From: Deltaproteobacteria bacterium
GTDB lineage: Bacteria > Myxococcota_A > UBA9160 > UBA4427
Direction of reading: 5' to 3'
DNA: 64,000 bases
NCBI GenBank assembly: GCA_029261855.1
Contig: JAJDAN010000089.1
Location: forward strand, 310,001 to 374,000
Below the pieces are notes generated by a model. That model was given only the letters and a program-made list of their open reading frames with translations. It was not told the origin of the DNA and searched no databases. The translations under genes were made by a program, and so were the position numbers. Positions 8,187 to 16,464 of this stretch are shown here, piece after piece; the stretch's first letter is position 1; each line of letters starts with the position of its first letter.

Positions 8187-10022
8187 TCAGCCCTGGTGCT
8201 GGTGCTGGAACAGACTCGGGCCCGGGTCCTCGACGGCCTCGACACGCACACCGATCGAAAGTGTCTCCATGCCGCCGCCGCGATAGATCGTGCCGGAGGT
8301 CGGCGTCGCATCCCGGTAGTTGCGGCCGCACGCGACGCGTACGTGGTCCGCGCCGACCTCGCGACCGTTGGTGGGATCGAAGCCGTGCCAGCCCAGGCGC
8401 GGGATGTAGAGCTCGGCCCAGGCGTGGGACGCGTCCGACTGCACCTTGTTCTCATAGTCGACGCCCGTGAAGATGTACCCCATGCGGTAGCGCGCGGGGA
8501 CGTTCAGCAGCCGCGAGAGACAGATCATGAGCCCCGCGAAATCCTGGCAGACGCCCCGCCGCGCCTCGAGCACCTCGAAGGGTGTCGTCGACACGGTCGT
8601 CGACCCGGAGACGTACTCGAAGTCACGATAGATGGTCTCGTTCATGTCGAGCACGGAGCCGATCAGGTCGTGGTCGTTGCGTTCCACGAAGCTCATGGCG
8701 AAGTTCGAGAGCTCTTCGAGCTGGGACTCCGGCAGCTCGGCGGGAAGCAGGTACGGGGACATCATCTGGCGCTGCCAGGGCATCCAGACGAGCGGGATGC
8801 GCGATCGGCGGGATCGGCTCTCGATCGGCTCGGGCGCGCGCACGCGAACCTGCGAGCGACTCACGATGGAAAGCTCCGAGTACGGGTCCGTCAGCTCGAC
8901 ACCGATGGCGGTGTTGCCGAAGACATCCTCGTATTCCTCGTACTCCGCATGGGGGCTGATCTCGAAGGAGTAGCTCTCCACCTGTTGCAGCGCGTCGCTG
9001 ACCGGCCGCATCAGGATCCGGTGACCGCTGCGCTCGACGGGCTGCTGGTAGCTGTAGTGGGTCTCGTGGACCACCGTGAGCAGGCGCTCGCGAGGCAGCA
9101 CCGCCGGCGACGCGGCGGGCAGCGGCTGGGCGGCAGCGGTCTGGTAGCTCGCCTCGCTGCGGACCTGCGGCGCGGGGGCGCGCGCGGTGGTGGCGGACAC
9201 CGCCGCCGCTTCCGCGGGATGGCTGTCCCAGACCACCGATCCGCGGCGGGCAAGCACGAGCTGTCCACCGGATAGCGGCGACCATTCGTCCTCGGAGAGG
9301 GCGTCGCTGGCGAAGACGAGCGCCGTGCGATTCGGGTCCTCCGGGTCGTCGAGCTCCACGCGAACGTCGTCGGACTCGAGCACCGTGCTTCCGTGAGGCG
9401 GAAGACGACGCCGTGAGTAGATATGCCCGCGCTCCTCGCCGTCCCGGTACACCGCGAGCTGCTCTCCGTCGGCGAGCATCGCATTCACCTGCCCCGCCCG
9501 GTCGAGCTCAGCGAACCAGGACAGCAGCTCGGACGGCTCGACGTCGCCGAGGGACCGGGCACGACGCTCGCGCAACTTGCTCAGCAACCAGCAGAAGGCA
9601 TGCTCGCTGTCCGTGCGCCCGAGCGGCTCGAAGGCCGGGTCGTCCCCGAGATCGAGCCGGCTCGACCAGTCCCGCTCGAGGTCCCCGTCGTGCGCAAACA
9701 CCCACTGCCGCCCGCCGTAGCTCCTTACGAAGGGCTGGGCGTCCTCCTGGGACCTCTTCCGGCGGTGGCCGCGCAGGTGACAGACGAAGAGGGTCGAGCG
9801 GAAGCGCCCCCAGTCTCCCAGCGCCTGGTCGACACTGGGGTCGCCCGAAGAGGTCGGGTCCTTCACGACCGACGCACCGCGCTCGCTGCCGGGATACCAC
9901 CCGACGCCCCAGCCGTAGACCCGCGGCGCAGCCTTGCGACCCGGCGCACCCGCACCTGCATTCTGGAAGCGGATGCGGGGTGACGCGTCGGCATCGAACG
10001 AAAGCGCGAGGAGCTTGCTCAT
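8187..10022 (-). CDS. Fusion of class II glutamine-amidotransferase-like domain and transglutaminase
   Basis: A 611-residue two-domain protein. Residues 1-270 resemble YafJ-type class II glutamine amidotransferases (GWGVGWYPG, VCHLRGHRRKRSQEDAQPF, FAHDGDL, TDSEHAFCWLL). The catalytic Cys that must follow Met1 is a serine here (MSKLLALSF), so glutaminase activity is unlikely by the usual mechanism. From about 345 there is a bacterial transglutaminase N-terminal beta domain (HETHYSYQQPVERSGHRI) and then a transglutaminase core with Cys492 (GVCQDF), His533 (SHAWAELY) and Asp549 (GFDPTNG), a complete triad. The start at 10022 is preceded by AGGGAAG on the coding strand. It faces the ATP-grasp/alpha-E pair tail to tail. 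Predicted role: peptide cleavage or transfer with that system. Confidence 0.9.
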   Translation of the reverse strand: MSKLLALSFDADASPRIRFQNAGAGAPGRKAAPRVYGWGVGWYPGSERGASVVKDPTSSGDPSVDQALGDWGRFRSTLFVCHLRGHRRKRSQEDAQPFVRSYGGRQWVFAHDGDLERDWSSRLDLGDDPAFEPLGRTDSEHAFCWLLSKLRERRARSLGDVEPSELLSWFAELDRAGQVNAMLADGEQLAVYRDGEERGHIYSRRRLPPHGSTVLESDDVRVELDDPEDPNRTALVFASDALSEDEWSPLSGGQLVLARRGSVVWDSHPAEAAAVSATTARAPAPQVRSEASYQTAAAQPLPAASPAVLPRERLLTVVHETHYSYQQPVERSGHRILMRPVSDALQQVESYSFEISPHAEYEEYEDVFGNTAIGVELTDPYSELSIVSRSQVRVRAPEPIESRSRRSRIPLVWMPWQRQMMSPYLLPAELPESQLEELSNFAMSFVERNDHDLIGSVLDMNETIYRDFEYVSGSTTVSTTPFEVLEARRGVCQDFAGLMICLSRLLNVPARYRMGYIFTGVDYENKVQSDASHAWAELYIPRLGWHGFDPTNGREVGADHVRVACGRNYRDATPTSGTIYRGGGMETLSIGVRVEAVEDPGPSLFQHQHQG

Positions 10023-10186
10023 TGGGCGGCTTCCCTGAAAGGAGGACCGGAGAGTACCAGACCCCGCGCGAGGCCTCGTCTCGTTGCCACTGGCGAAAGG
10101 CTGCGCCTCCTCGATACTCCCGTCGCAGGCACGCACGCACACGCAAGATGCGGCTCGCCCGGAAGACCCGGACCAGGAAGGGCACT

Positions 10187-11599
10187 GTGACCGAGAACGA
10201 GACCGATCCCGTCCAGGAAAAAGACAAGGAGAAGGACAGGGAGAAGGTACGGGTCTGGGACGACCTCCTCGAAACCGCCGAGGACGGGGACACCGCAGCG
10301 CTGACCCAGCTGCTCGACGAACTGGGCGAGACCGAGCGCGTGCACGCCTTCGGGCGGCTGGAACCCGAAGAGCGCGGCGTGGTGTTGGCGGCGCTGCCGC
10401 CCATGGTCGCCGCCGATCTCCTCGAGCAGGTGCCCGACTCCCACGCGGCCGAGGCCGTGGAGGAGATGGTCCCTGCCGAGGCCGCGGAGATCTTCGACGC
10501 CCTCGAGAGCGACGAGCGCGCCGACCTGCTCGCCGAGCTGGACCACGCCAGCGCCGAGGCGATCCTCACCGAGGCCTCGCCCGAGACCGTCGAGTCGGCA
10601 CGGACCCTTCTCCAGTACCCCGCCGAATCCGCCGGCGGCCTGATGATCACCGAGTTCGTGGCCGTGCCGTCGGACTGGACCACCCGCGAGCTGATCACCC
10701 ACCTGCAGGAGAACGTCGAACGCTACGCGGACTTCCCGATCCAGTACGTGTATGCCCTGGGAAGCCGGGGTGAGCTCGCGGGCGTGCTCCCTCTCCGCGA
10801 CCTGCTGCTGGCGCGGCGCGATCGAACCCTCGGGTCGTTGATGCTGCAGCACCCGATCTCCATCGCAGCGACGGCGCCGCTGGCCGAGCTCTTCGACCTC
10901 TTCGACCGCTACCGCTTCCTGGGCATTCCGGTCGTGAACGAGCTGGACCATCTCGTCGGCGTACTGTTGCGGGAGGACGTCGACGAAGCGCGCGTCGAGG
11001 AGGTGCACGCCGACGAGCGCAAGAGCCGCGGCATCGTGGGCGGCGAAGAGCTGCGCAGCATGCCCCTGCTCACTCGTTCGGGCCGCCGGCTCGGCTGGCT
11101 GTCCATCAACATCGTCCTCAACGTCGTCGCGGCCAGCGTGATCGCCGCCTACCAGGACACCCTCTCGGCCGCGATCGCGCTCGCCGTGTTCCTTCCGATC
11201 ATCTCGGACATGAGCGGCTGCTCGGGCAACCAGGCGGTTGCCGTCAGTCTGCGAGAGCTGACTCTCGGCGTGGTTCGGCCATCGGAGTTCCTGCGGGTCT
11301 GGTGGAAGGAGGCGGTCGTCGGTTGCATCAACGGCGTAGTGCTCGGTCTCTTGATCGGTGTGCTCGCCTGGCTGTGGAAGGACAACGTGACCCTGGGGCT
11401 GGTCGTGGGCTCGGCCCTGGCGCTGAATACCCTGATCGCGGTTTCCATCGGGGGTATGGTGCCCCTCGGACTACGTCGCTTCGGCTTCGATCCGGCGCTC
11501 GCCTCCAGTCCCATCCTGACGACCGTCACCGACATGTGCGGGTTCTTCCTCGTCCTGAGTCTCGCCACCATCAGCCTGTCGCAACTCGCGGGCATCTGA
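10187..11599 (+). CDS. mgtE: Magnesium transporter MgtE
   Basis: A 470-residue MgtE-type Mg2+ channel in the inner membrane. The order is an acidic-lysine-rich N tail, the superhelical MgtE N domain (about 20-130, with repeated LPPMVAADLLEQVP-like helices), a CBS pair (about 135-260, starting LQYPAESAGGLMITEF) that senses Mg2+, and five membrane helices (about 280-470) with the pore signature SGNQAVAVSLRELTLG. I chose GTG at 10187 because AGGAAGG lies at the right distance; an ATG at 10148 would add 13 residues without a ribosome site. It is followed after one base by the DUF1704 gene, so the two are cotranscribed. Two more MgtE-like genes lie at 23.8-26.0 kb. Confidence 0.93.
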   Translation: MTENETDPVQEKDKEKDREKVRVWDDLLETAEDGDTAALTQLLDELGETERVHAFGRLEPEERGVVLAALPPMVAADLLEQVPDSHAAEAVEEMVPAEAAEIFDALESDERADLLAELDHASAEAILTEASPETVESARTLLQYPAESAGGLMITEFVAVPSDWTTRELITHLQENVERYADFPIQYVYALGSRGELAGVLPLRDLLLARRDRTLGSLMLQHPISIAATAPLAELFDLFDRYRFLGIPVVNELDHLVGVLLREDVDEARVEEVHADERKSRGIVGGEELRSMPLLTRSGRRLGWLSINIVLNVVAASVIAAYQDTLSAAIALAVFLPIISDMSGCSGNQAVAVSLRELTLGVVRPSEFLRVWWKEAVVGCINGVVLGLLIGVLAWLWKDNVTLGLVVGSALALNTLIAVSIGGMVPLGLRRFGFDPALASSPILTTVTDMCGFFLVLSLATISLSQLAGI

Positions 11600-11600
11600 A

Positions 11601-12926
11601 TTGGCCATCTCGAAGGAAGCGGGAGAGTCGGAGGTCCCGAAAGAAGAGAAGCAGTACCGGCGCCTCGTCCGAACCCTCTCCGATCGCATCGTCACGGCCC
11701 AGAGTCCGATCCGGATCCTCGACGCCGTGAAGTGGGGCGACGCCGTCCGGGAGCAGTTCTTCGCGTCCGGCTGCGCACGCCAGCCCGCCGTCGACCGGAG
11801 CTACTACGAGGGCCGCCCCCTACCTCTGGGTAGCGACGCTGCCCGCAGCGTGTTCGAGCAGATCGACCGCGCGATCGAGCGCCGGCTCGACGCCGACGAC
11901 CCGGCCGCGCGCATGATGCGCCGCATGTGCCGTGAGTACGACGACGTCCTGCGCATGCTGGAGGCCCGGGGAACCGACGAGTTCCACGAGATCTCGGCGG
12001 TCCTCTACGGGCGCGCCGACGAGCCCTTCCACAGCGGCGGCCCTTCCCTCGTGGAACTCGCGGAGCTGCTCGACGAGGCGCTTCGCAACCTCGACGAGGC
12101 GGCCTTCGTCGAGACCCAGCCGGCCAACCTCGACGCGACCCAGGCAATGCAGCTGCTGCAGGGCCGACTCGACGACTACTTCGGCGGGGAGGCAGCGCAC
12201 GTTCAGGTTCGCCTGGACGACGACATCATCGCCGACGCCGCGGCCGGGTCCGACTACATCAAGCTTCGCTCCGACGCGCAGTTTCGCGAGCGCGACGTTC
12301 GGGTGCTCGAGGTGCACGAAGGTTGGGTTCACGTCGGGACGACCCTGAACGGCCTCGCCCAGCCGGTCTGCACCTTTCTCGGCAAGGGAACTCCTTCGAC
12401 CACCATCACCCAGGAAGGGCTCGCCCTCTTCATCGAGGTCATCACCTTCAGCTCGTATCCGAGGCGCCTGCGACGCGTGACCGATCGCATCCGGGCGATC
12501 CACTGGGCCGAGTGCGGAGCCAGCTTCCTCGAGGTGTTCCAGCGACTCTGCGCCGAGGGGCGCAGCGAGGTCGAAGCCTGGCCCACCTGCGTGCGCGTGT
12601 TCCGGGGCAGTACGCCCGAACGCGGTCCCTTCACCAAGGACCTCTCCTACAGCCGGGGTTTCGTCGAGGTCTACAACTTCGTCCGGCTGGCGGTGCGCCG
12701 CGGTCGGCTCGACCGGGTGCAGCTGCTCTTCTGCGGCAAGTTGACCTTGGCCGACCTGGCGGACCTGGTGCAGCTTCGCGATCGCGGCGTCGTCGTGGCG
12801 CCCCAGCACCTGCCGCCCCAGGTCGCCGACCCTTCAGCGCTGGCCGCGTGGATGGCGTACTCGAACTTCCTCAACCGCCTCGATCTCGGGACGCTCGAGA
12901 GCGATCTCAGCGAGCTGCTCGACTAG
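11601..12926 (+). CDS. DUF1704 family protein with HExxxH motif (QEGLA-motif, metallocarboxypeptidase-like)
   Basis: A 441-residue member of DUF1704, annotated in many genomes as flavohemoglobin expression-modulating QEGLA motif protein. It contains His239-Glu240 and His244 (VHEGWVHVGTTL) followed by Glu272 in TQEGLALFIE. This HExxxH plus downstream Glu layout is that of the eukaryotic DUF1704 tubulin tyrosine carboxypeptidases (MATCAP), so a zinc metallopeptidase acting on a C-terminal residue is the most likely biochemistry; that is inference for this bacterial member. The apparent start is TTG at 11601, one base after the mgtE stop, and no ATG is available nearby. It is cotranscribed with mgtE and lies close to the ATP-grasp/transglutaminase genes. 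Confidence 0.82.
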   Translation: MAISKEAGESEVPKEEKQYRRLVRTLSDRIVTAQSPIRILDAVKWGDAVREQFFASGCARQPAVDRSYYEGRPLPLGSDAARSVFEQIDRAIERRLDADDPAARMMRRMCREYDDVLRMLEARGTDEFHEISAVLYGRADEPFHSGGPSLVELAELLDEALRNLDEAAFVETQPANLDATQAMQLLQGRLDDYFGGEAAHVQVRLDDDIIADAAAGSDYIKLRSDAQFRERDVRVLEVHEGWVHVGTTLNGLAQPVCTFLGKGTPSTTITQEGLALFIEVITFSSYPRRLRRVTDRIRAIHWAECGASFLEVFQRLCAEGRSEVEAWPTCVRVFRGSTPERGPFTKDLSYSRGFVEVYNFVRLAVRRGRLDRVQLLFCGKLTLADLADLVQLRDRGVVVAPQHLPPQVADPSALAAWMAYSNFLNRLDLGTLESDLSELLD

Positions 12927-12929
12927 GCC

Positions 12930-13286
12930 TCAGCCCGATTCGCGCTTGCCCTGACAGGAAACGCAGAAGGGACTCTCCGGCCGCGCCTTCAGACGCGCGA
13001 AGGCGACGTCTTCACCGCAGCTCACGCAAGCCCCGTACTCTTCCTGTTCGATCCGTCGCAGCGCCGCTTCGGCCGCGGCGAGTCGCAACTGCGCGGCGCG
13101 ATGATTCGCCTGCAGCATGTTCTGCTGCTGGATCGCATCCATGCGCGACAGGCGACCGATCGGCTGATCGAGACCGACGGGCTTCACCCCTTCGCGCCCC
13201 CCTTCGATCGACAGCCGCAGCTCGAGGACGAGCGCGCGCAGGTCGACCTCCAGTTCTGTGAGCTTCTCCGAGTCGAGAGGTGTCAT
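12930..13286 (-). CDS. DksA/TraR-type C4 zinc finger protein
   Basis: A 118-residue DksA/TraR-family protein. An N-terminal helical pair (about residues 5-80) carries LNRLSRMDAIQQQ-like sequence (GRLSRMDAIQQQNMLQANHR), and the C terminus has a C4 zinc finger CVSCGEDV...FCVSCQG. DksA-type proteins bind in the RNA polymerase secondary channel and modulate initiation; the short acidic coiled-coil tip DxxDxA is not obvious, so the function may differ from E. coli DksA. The ATG at 13286 was chosen because residues upstream of it do not look like protein and a GGGGAAG ribosome site precedes it. It ends 3 bp from the DUF1704 stop and is divergent from the zinc-ribbon gene at 13357. Confidence 0.88.
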   Translation of the reverse strand: MTPLDSEKLTELEVDLRALVLELRLSIEGGREGVKPVGLDQPIGRLSRMDAIQQQNMLQANHRAAQLRLAAAEAALRRIEQEEYGACVSCGEDVAFARLKARPESPFCVSCQGKRESG

Positions 13287-13343
13287 GGCTGCGTCTTCCC
13301 CGCGCGATGGGTGTTTCGTGGGCGCTTCATGAGAGTGGCATGG

Positions 13344-13349
13344 TACGCT
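13344..13349 (+). promoter_or_regulatory. Candidate -10 hexamer TACGCT, leaderless start
   Basis: TACGCT lies exactly 7 bases before the GTG start at 13357. No Shine-Dalgarno fits in the gap, so transcription would begin at or next to the start codon. The same hexamer with the same spacing occurs before the K+ channel gene at 21158. No convincing -35 is visible. Confidence 0.45.
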
Positions 13350-13356
13350 CTCGCGC

Positions 13357-14079
13357 GTGTCCTCCCCCCTCTCCCCGCTGCTCGAGGTCCAGAGGCTCGA
13401 CCTCGCGGCAGACAAGCTCATCGTTCACCGACGCGACCTGCCGGAACGCGAGAGCCTGGTGGCGTGCGAAGCACAGGCGGCGTCCCTCGACGCCGACCAC
13501 GAGCTGCTGCGCGGACGACGGGAGGGCCTCGGCCGGTCCGAGCACGAACTCGAGGTGGAGGTCCAGGACGTCGCCGCCAAGGCTCAGGAGGCCGAAGACA
13601 AGCTCTACTCCGGGACCATAACCTCTCCCAAGGAACTCGGATCACAGCAGGAAGAGGTGCGACTGCTGCGACAGCGCCAGGCTGGCCTCGAAGAACGTGA
13701 GATGGAGCTGCTCGAGGAAATCGACGGACTCGAGGGCGAGATGGCCCAGAACCGCAGCGCGCGCGAACGCAGCGATGCGGAGGCAGCCGAGATCCGAGAG
13801 GCGATCCGGAAGGCGGAGGGCGAGATCGACGCCGAGCTCGCCAGGCTCGCGGAGCAGCGCGCGCCCTGGGTCCAGCAGATTCCCCCGGCGGTCCTCGAGG
13901 AGTACGACCGGCTGCGGGCGAAGCCGAAGCTCGGGGGCCGCGTCGCGGCACAGCTCGGCGACGGCCGCTGCGACGGCTGCGGCATCAAGCTGCCGGTGCT
14001 CGAGTACAAACGCATGAGAGAGCAACCGGACGACGCGGTGATCCGCTGTGTCAGCTGTGGGCGCGTGCTCGTCCGCTGA
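13357..14079 (+). CDS. Zinc-ribbon coiled-coil protein (C4-type, DUF164 family)
   Basis: A 240-residue protein with a long coiled coil (about residues 5-175, heptad-rich with many E, R and L) and a C-terminal zinc ribbon: CDGCGIKLP, then CVSCGRVLV. The LYSGTITSPKELGSQQEE segment is the best conserved signature of this family. Structural work on a homologue (HP0958 of Helicobacter) and the chlamydial CdsZ shows a hairpin coiled coil with a zinc ribbon that binds nucleic acid or acts in flagellar/type III secretion, but general members have no fixed role. No secretion or flagellar genes are nearby. The GTG start lies 7 bases after a TACGCT hexamer. Confidence 0.85.
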   Translation: MSSPLSPLLEVQRLDLAADKLIVHRRDLPERESLVACEAQAASLDADHELLRGRREGLGRSEHELEVEVQDVAAKAQEAEDKLYSGTITSPKELGSQQEEVRLLRQRQAGLEEREMELLEEIDGLEGEMAQNRSARERSDAEAAEIREAIRKAEGEIDAELARLAEQRAPWVQQIPPAVLEEYDRLRAKPKLGGRVAAQLGDGRCDGCGIKLPVLEYKRMREQPDDAVIRCVSCGRVLVR

Positions 14080-14091
14080 CAGTGCGCGTCT

Positions 14092-15240
14092 TCACGCGAG
14101 GCCGTAGATCCGCGACACGTTGCCGCCGAGCAGCTTGGCGCGCGTCTCGTCGGAGAGCGTCGCGACCAGCTTTTCGAGAGACGGAGCCCAGGTCCCCGGG
14201 TGATCCGGATGCGGATAGTCGGTCGCCCACATGAAGCAGTCCGTCCCGACGTGGTCGATCACGTGGGGCAGCGCGGTCTCGTCCGGGTCACCCGAGATGA
14301 AGCACTGGTCGCGGAAGTACTCGCTGGGCCGCCGCTTCAGCCCGGCTGCCAGACCCGTCGGTGTCTCCGCAACCGCGTCGGCGCGGTCGAGGAAGGCCCC
14401 GATCCAGCCGGCACCGGCTTCGAGGATCCCGAGTCGGAGCGCGGGGAAGCGATCGAGTGTGCCGAGGGCAATGAAGGACAGGAAGGCCTGTTGGACCCCT
14501 TGTTTGAGCATCACGTTGTAGAAGAACTCGCGCGGGGGCCCGATCCCCTTGAAGCGCACCGGTGCCGCCCAGAACGGTTCGAAGGTGGGATGGATCGCGA
14601 TCGGCACGTCGAGTGCCACGGCGCGGTCCCACAGGACGTCGTGGTCCTTGTGACCGTGTGCCTGTTGGTGGTGGGTGAACGGGGCCACGAAGCCGCCACG
14701 GCAGCCGTCCGAGACGGCGCGCTCGAGCTCGTTCGCCGCACCCTCCGGGTCGGAAAGCGAGAGGTGCGCGACCGGCACCAGGCGACCGCGGGAATCGCGA
14801 CAGAAGTCGGCGATCCAGCGGTTGTAGGCCCGCTGGTAGGCGATCGTGAGCTCGGGGTCGATCAGCTCGCATTCCCAGAGCAGTCCGATCGTGGGGTAGA
14901 GCACGGCCTTCTCGAGGTTCTCGCGGTCGAGCAGCTCGATCCGTTCCGCCGCGTCGCCCGCGCCGAACGGCATCGTGTCCGCGTAGCGCCGTTCCTTGGA
15001 GGGACGCGCCTCCAGGTCCCCCATCGCGCCCATGAGACCCAGTGAGCCGCGATTCGTCCGCTCGGAGGGCCGCCCGTCGATCTCGAGATACTCGAGTCCG
15101 TGTTCGTCGACGCGAACGCGCAGCGCCCGGTCTCGATACCGATGTTCGAGGTAGTCGTCCCACAAGGTCGCCGGCTCGAGCACATGACCGTCCGCATCGA
15201 TGGTGCCCGGATGCGAGAAGCGGGTGACCTCGTAGGGCAT
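14092..15240 (-). CDS. Amidohydrolase family protein (metal-dependent TIM barrel)
   Basis: A 382-residue amidohydrolase of the 2-amino-3-carboxymuconate semialdehyde decarboxylase-like group. Visible features are IDADGHVLEP near the N terminus (the His-x-Glu variant of the HxH metal site), TIGLLWE, IHPTFEPFW with a metal-binding His, and a C-terminal WATDYPHPDHPG carrying the catalytic Asp. Members decarboxylate or hydrolyse aromatic and other small carboxylates; many are found in aromatic catabolism of soil and marine bacteria. The ATG at 15240 overlaps the stop of the upstream peroxiredoxin gene (ATGA), so a longer upstream start is not needed. Substrate unknown. Confidence 0.88.
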   Translation of the reverse strand: MPYEVTRFSHPGTIDADGHVLEPATLWDDYLEHRYRDRALRVRVDEHGLEYLEIDGRPSERTNRGSLGLMGAMGDLEARPSKERRYADTMPFGAGDAAERIELLDRENLEKAVLYPTIGLLWECELIDPELTIAYQRAYNRWIADFCRDSRGRLVPVAHLSLSDPEGAANELERAVSDGCRGGFVAPFTHHQQAHGHKDHDVLWDRAVALDVPIAIHPTFEPFWAAPVRFKGIGPPREFFYNVMLKQGVQQAFLSFIALGTLDRFPALRLGILEAGAGWIGAFLDRADAVAETPTGLAAGLKRRPSEYFRDQCFISGDPDETALPHVIDHVGTDCFMWATDYPHPDHPGTWAPSLEKLVATLSDETRAKLLGGNVSRIYGLA

Positions 15241-15713
15241 CAACCAGCTCCGCGGAGCTCTTCGAGAACCTGGCGCAGGTCGTCCGCGGTGCGGTGGAAG
15301 ACGCGCAGCTCGGAATAGCGCCACCACACCCGCCCGTCCTCGCCGATCAGCACCATCGCCCGACGCGCCTTGAACAGGTCCAGCAGGACGCCGTAGGCGT
15401 GGGAGACCTTGCGGTCGGGGTCTGACGCCAGCGGGAACGGGAGCGAGTACTTCTCCGCGAACGAGCGGTGGGAATCCAGTGAGTCGTGGTTGATGGCGAC
15501 GATCTGCACGTCGTACTCCGCGAACATCGACAGGTGATCCCGATAGTTGCACAACTGCTTCGTACACACGAGGGTGTTGTCGCGCGGATGGAACACGAGC
15601 AGCACGGCCCCGTCTTCGAGCAGCTCCGACAGCTGCACGAGTCCGTGGGTCGAGGCCAGGGTGAAGTCGACGGCGGGATCTCCCACGTCGGGATACTCTG
15701 TACGGACGGCCAT
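15240..15713 (-). CDS. Peroxiredoxin, Bcp/AhpC-TSA type
   Basis: A 157-residue thioredoxin-fold peroxiredoxin. The active site is NTLVCTKQLCNYRD, with peroxidatic Cys50 after Thr47 and a second Cys55 at the position used as resolving cysteine in Bcp/PrxQ proteins. It would reduce hydrogen peroxide or lipid peroxides with thioredoxin. The ATG at 15713 is preceded by GAGGAGAT. The amidohydrolase gene is translationally coupled downstream (ATGA). It is divergent from the ECF sigma factor gene at 15832; its upstream DNA carries GGATCG (15788-15783) and CGTAT (15766-15762) 16 bp apart on the coding strand, a possible target of that sigma factor. Confidence 0.9.
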   Translation of the reverse strand: MAVRTEYPDVGDPAVDFTLASTHGLVQLSELLEDGAVLLVFHPRDNTLVCTKQLCNYRDHLSMFAEYDVQIVAINHDSLDSHRSFAEKYSLPFPLASDPDRKVSHAYGVLLDLFKARRAMVLIGEDGRVWWRYSELRVFHRTADDLRQVLEELRGAG

Positions 15714-15796
15714 GAGATCTCCTCGAGAACGGCGTCGCGGCGCCTAGCGTCGCTCCATTCGATACGACGCGGCGGCCAGAAACGATCCCTGCTGTC

Positions 15797-15825
15797 TTGA
15801 TCCCCAGGCGGCGTGGTGCAAAGAT
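15797..15825 (+). promoter_or_regulatory. Candidate promoter of the ECF sigma gene (TTGATCC, AAAGAT)
   Basis: TTGATC at 15797-15802 and AAAGAT at 15820-15825 are 17 bp apart, and the ATG follows 6 bases after the second box. TGATCC is the -35 sequence of promoters read by the RpoE/ChrR-type sigma factors, so this may be an autoregulated promoter giving a leaderless transcript. Confidence 0.5.
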
Positions 15826-15831
15826 CCCGCC

Positions 15832-16464
15832 ATGACGGATGAGGGCGGTTCAGAATCGGGCCTACCCGACGCCACGGACGCCACCGACGGCAGAGAAGAC
15901 AGTCAGCTGCTCTTCGAGCTCGCGGCCGGTGACGCCAGTGCCCTGGGCGCTCTCTACGACCGTCATGCATCCTGGATGCTCGCTCACGCGTATAGCGTGC
16001 TAGGCAACCGGCGCGACGCGGAGGATCTGATTCACGACGTGTTCCTCGAAGTCTGGCGAAAGGCCGAAAGCTACGAGCCCTCGCGCGCGGGTGTCCGCAC
16101 CTGGCTGCGCGTCAAGCTGCGCAGCCGAGCATTGGACCGGGTGCGCAAGCGGGACGCGGCGAGGCGTCACGGGATTCGACCCTTGCGGGACGACGACGAG
16201 GTCGGAGACCCAGACAGCGCGATGGATGTCCTTCGCCACGCCGACCGCAGCCTGGCGCTCGAGGCACTGGCCACGCTTCCGGAGGGACAGCGCATGGTGA
16301 TCGAGCTGAACTACCTGCAGGGAATCGCCTGCAACGAGATCGCGAGCCGGTGCGGCCTGCCTCTGGGAACGGTGAAGTCCCGTCTGTCCCGGGGAATGGC
16401 AGTTCTGCGCAACCGACTGATCGACGGCGACCCGTCGGACTCCGGTCAAGGAGAGGGCTCATGA
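15832..16464 (+). CDS. ECF-type RNA polymerase sigma factor
   Basis: A 210-residue extracytoplasmic-function sigma factor. Region 2 (about residues 40-105) contains LGALYDRHASWMLAHAYSVL and DAEDLIHDVFLEVWRKAESYEP; region 4 (about 140-195) contains LATLPEGQRMVIELNYLQG and the helix-turn-helix EIASRCGLPLGTVKSRLSRG. It would redirect RNA polymerase to stress genes when its anti-sigma factor is inactivated. The next gene encodes a ChrR-like cupin and overlaps it by ATGA, the classic sigma/anti-sigma arrangement. ECF factors paired with ChrR-like proteins answer singlet oxygen or organic peroxides; the divergent peroxiredoxin fits that. Confidence 0.93.
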   Translation: MTDEGGSESGLPDATDATDGREDSQLLFELAAGDASALGALYDRHASWMLAHAYSVLGNRRDAEDLIHDVFLEVWRKAESYEPSRAGVRTWLRVKLRSRALDRVRKRDAARRHGIRPLRDDDEVGDPDSAMDVLRHADRSLALEALATLPEGQRMVIELNYLQGIACNEIASRCGLPLGTVKSRLSRGMAVLRNRLIDGDPSDSGQGEGS

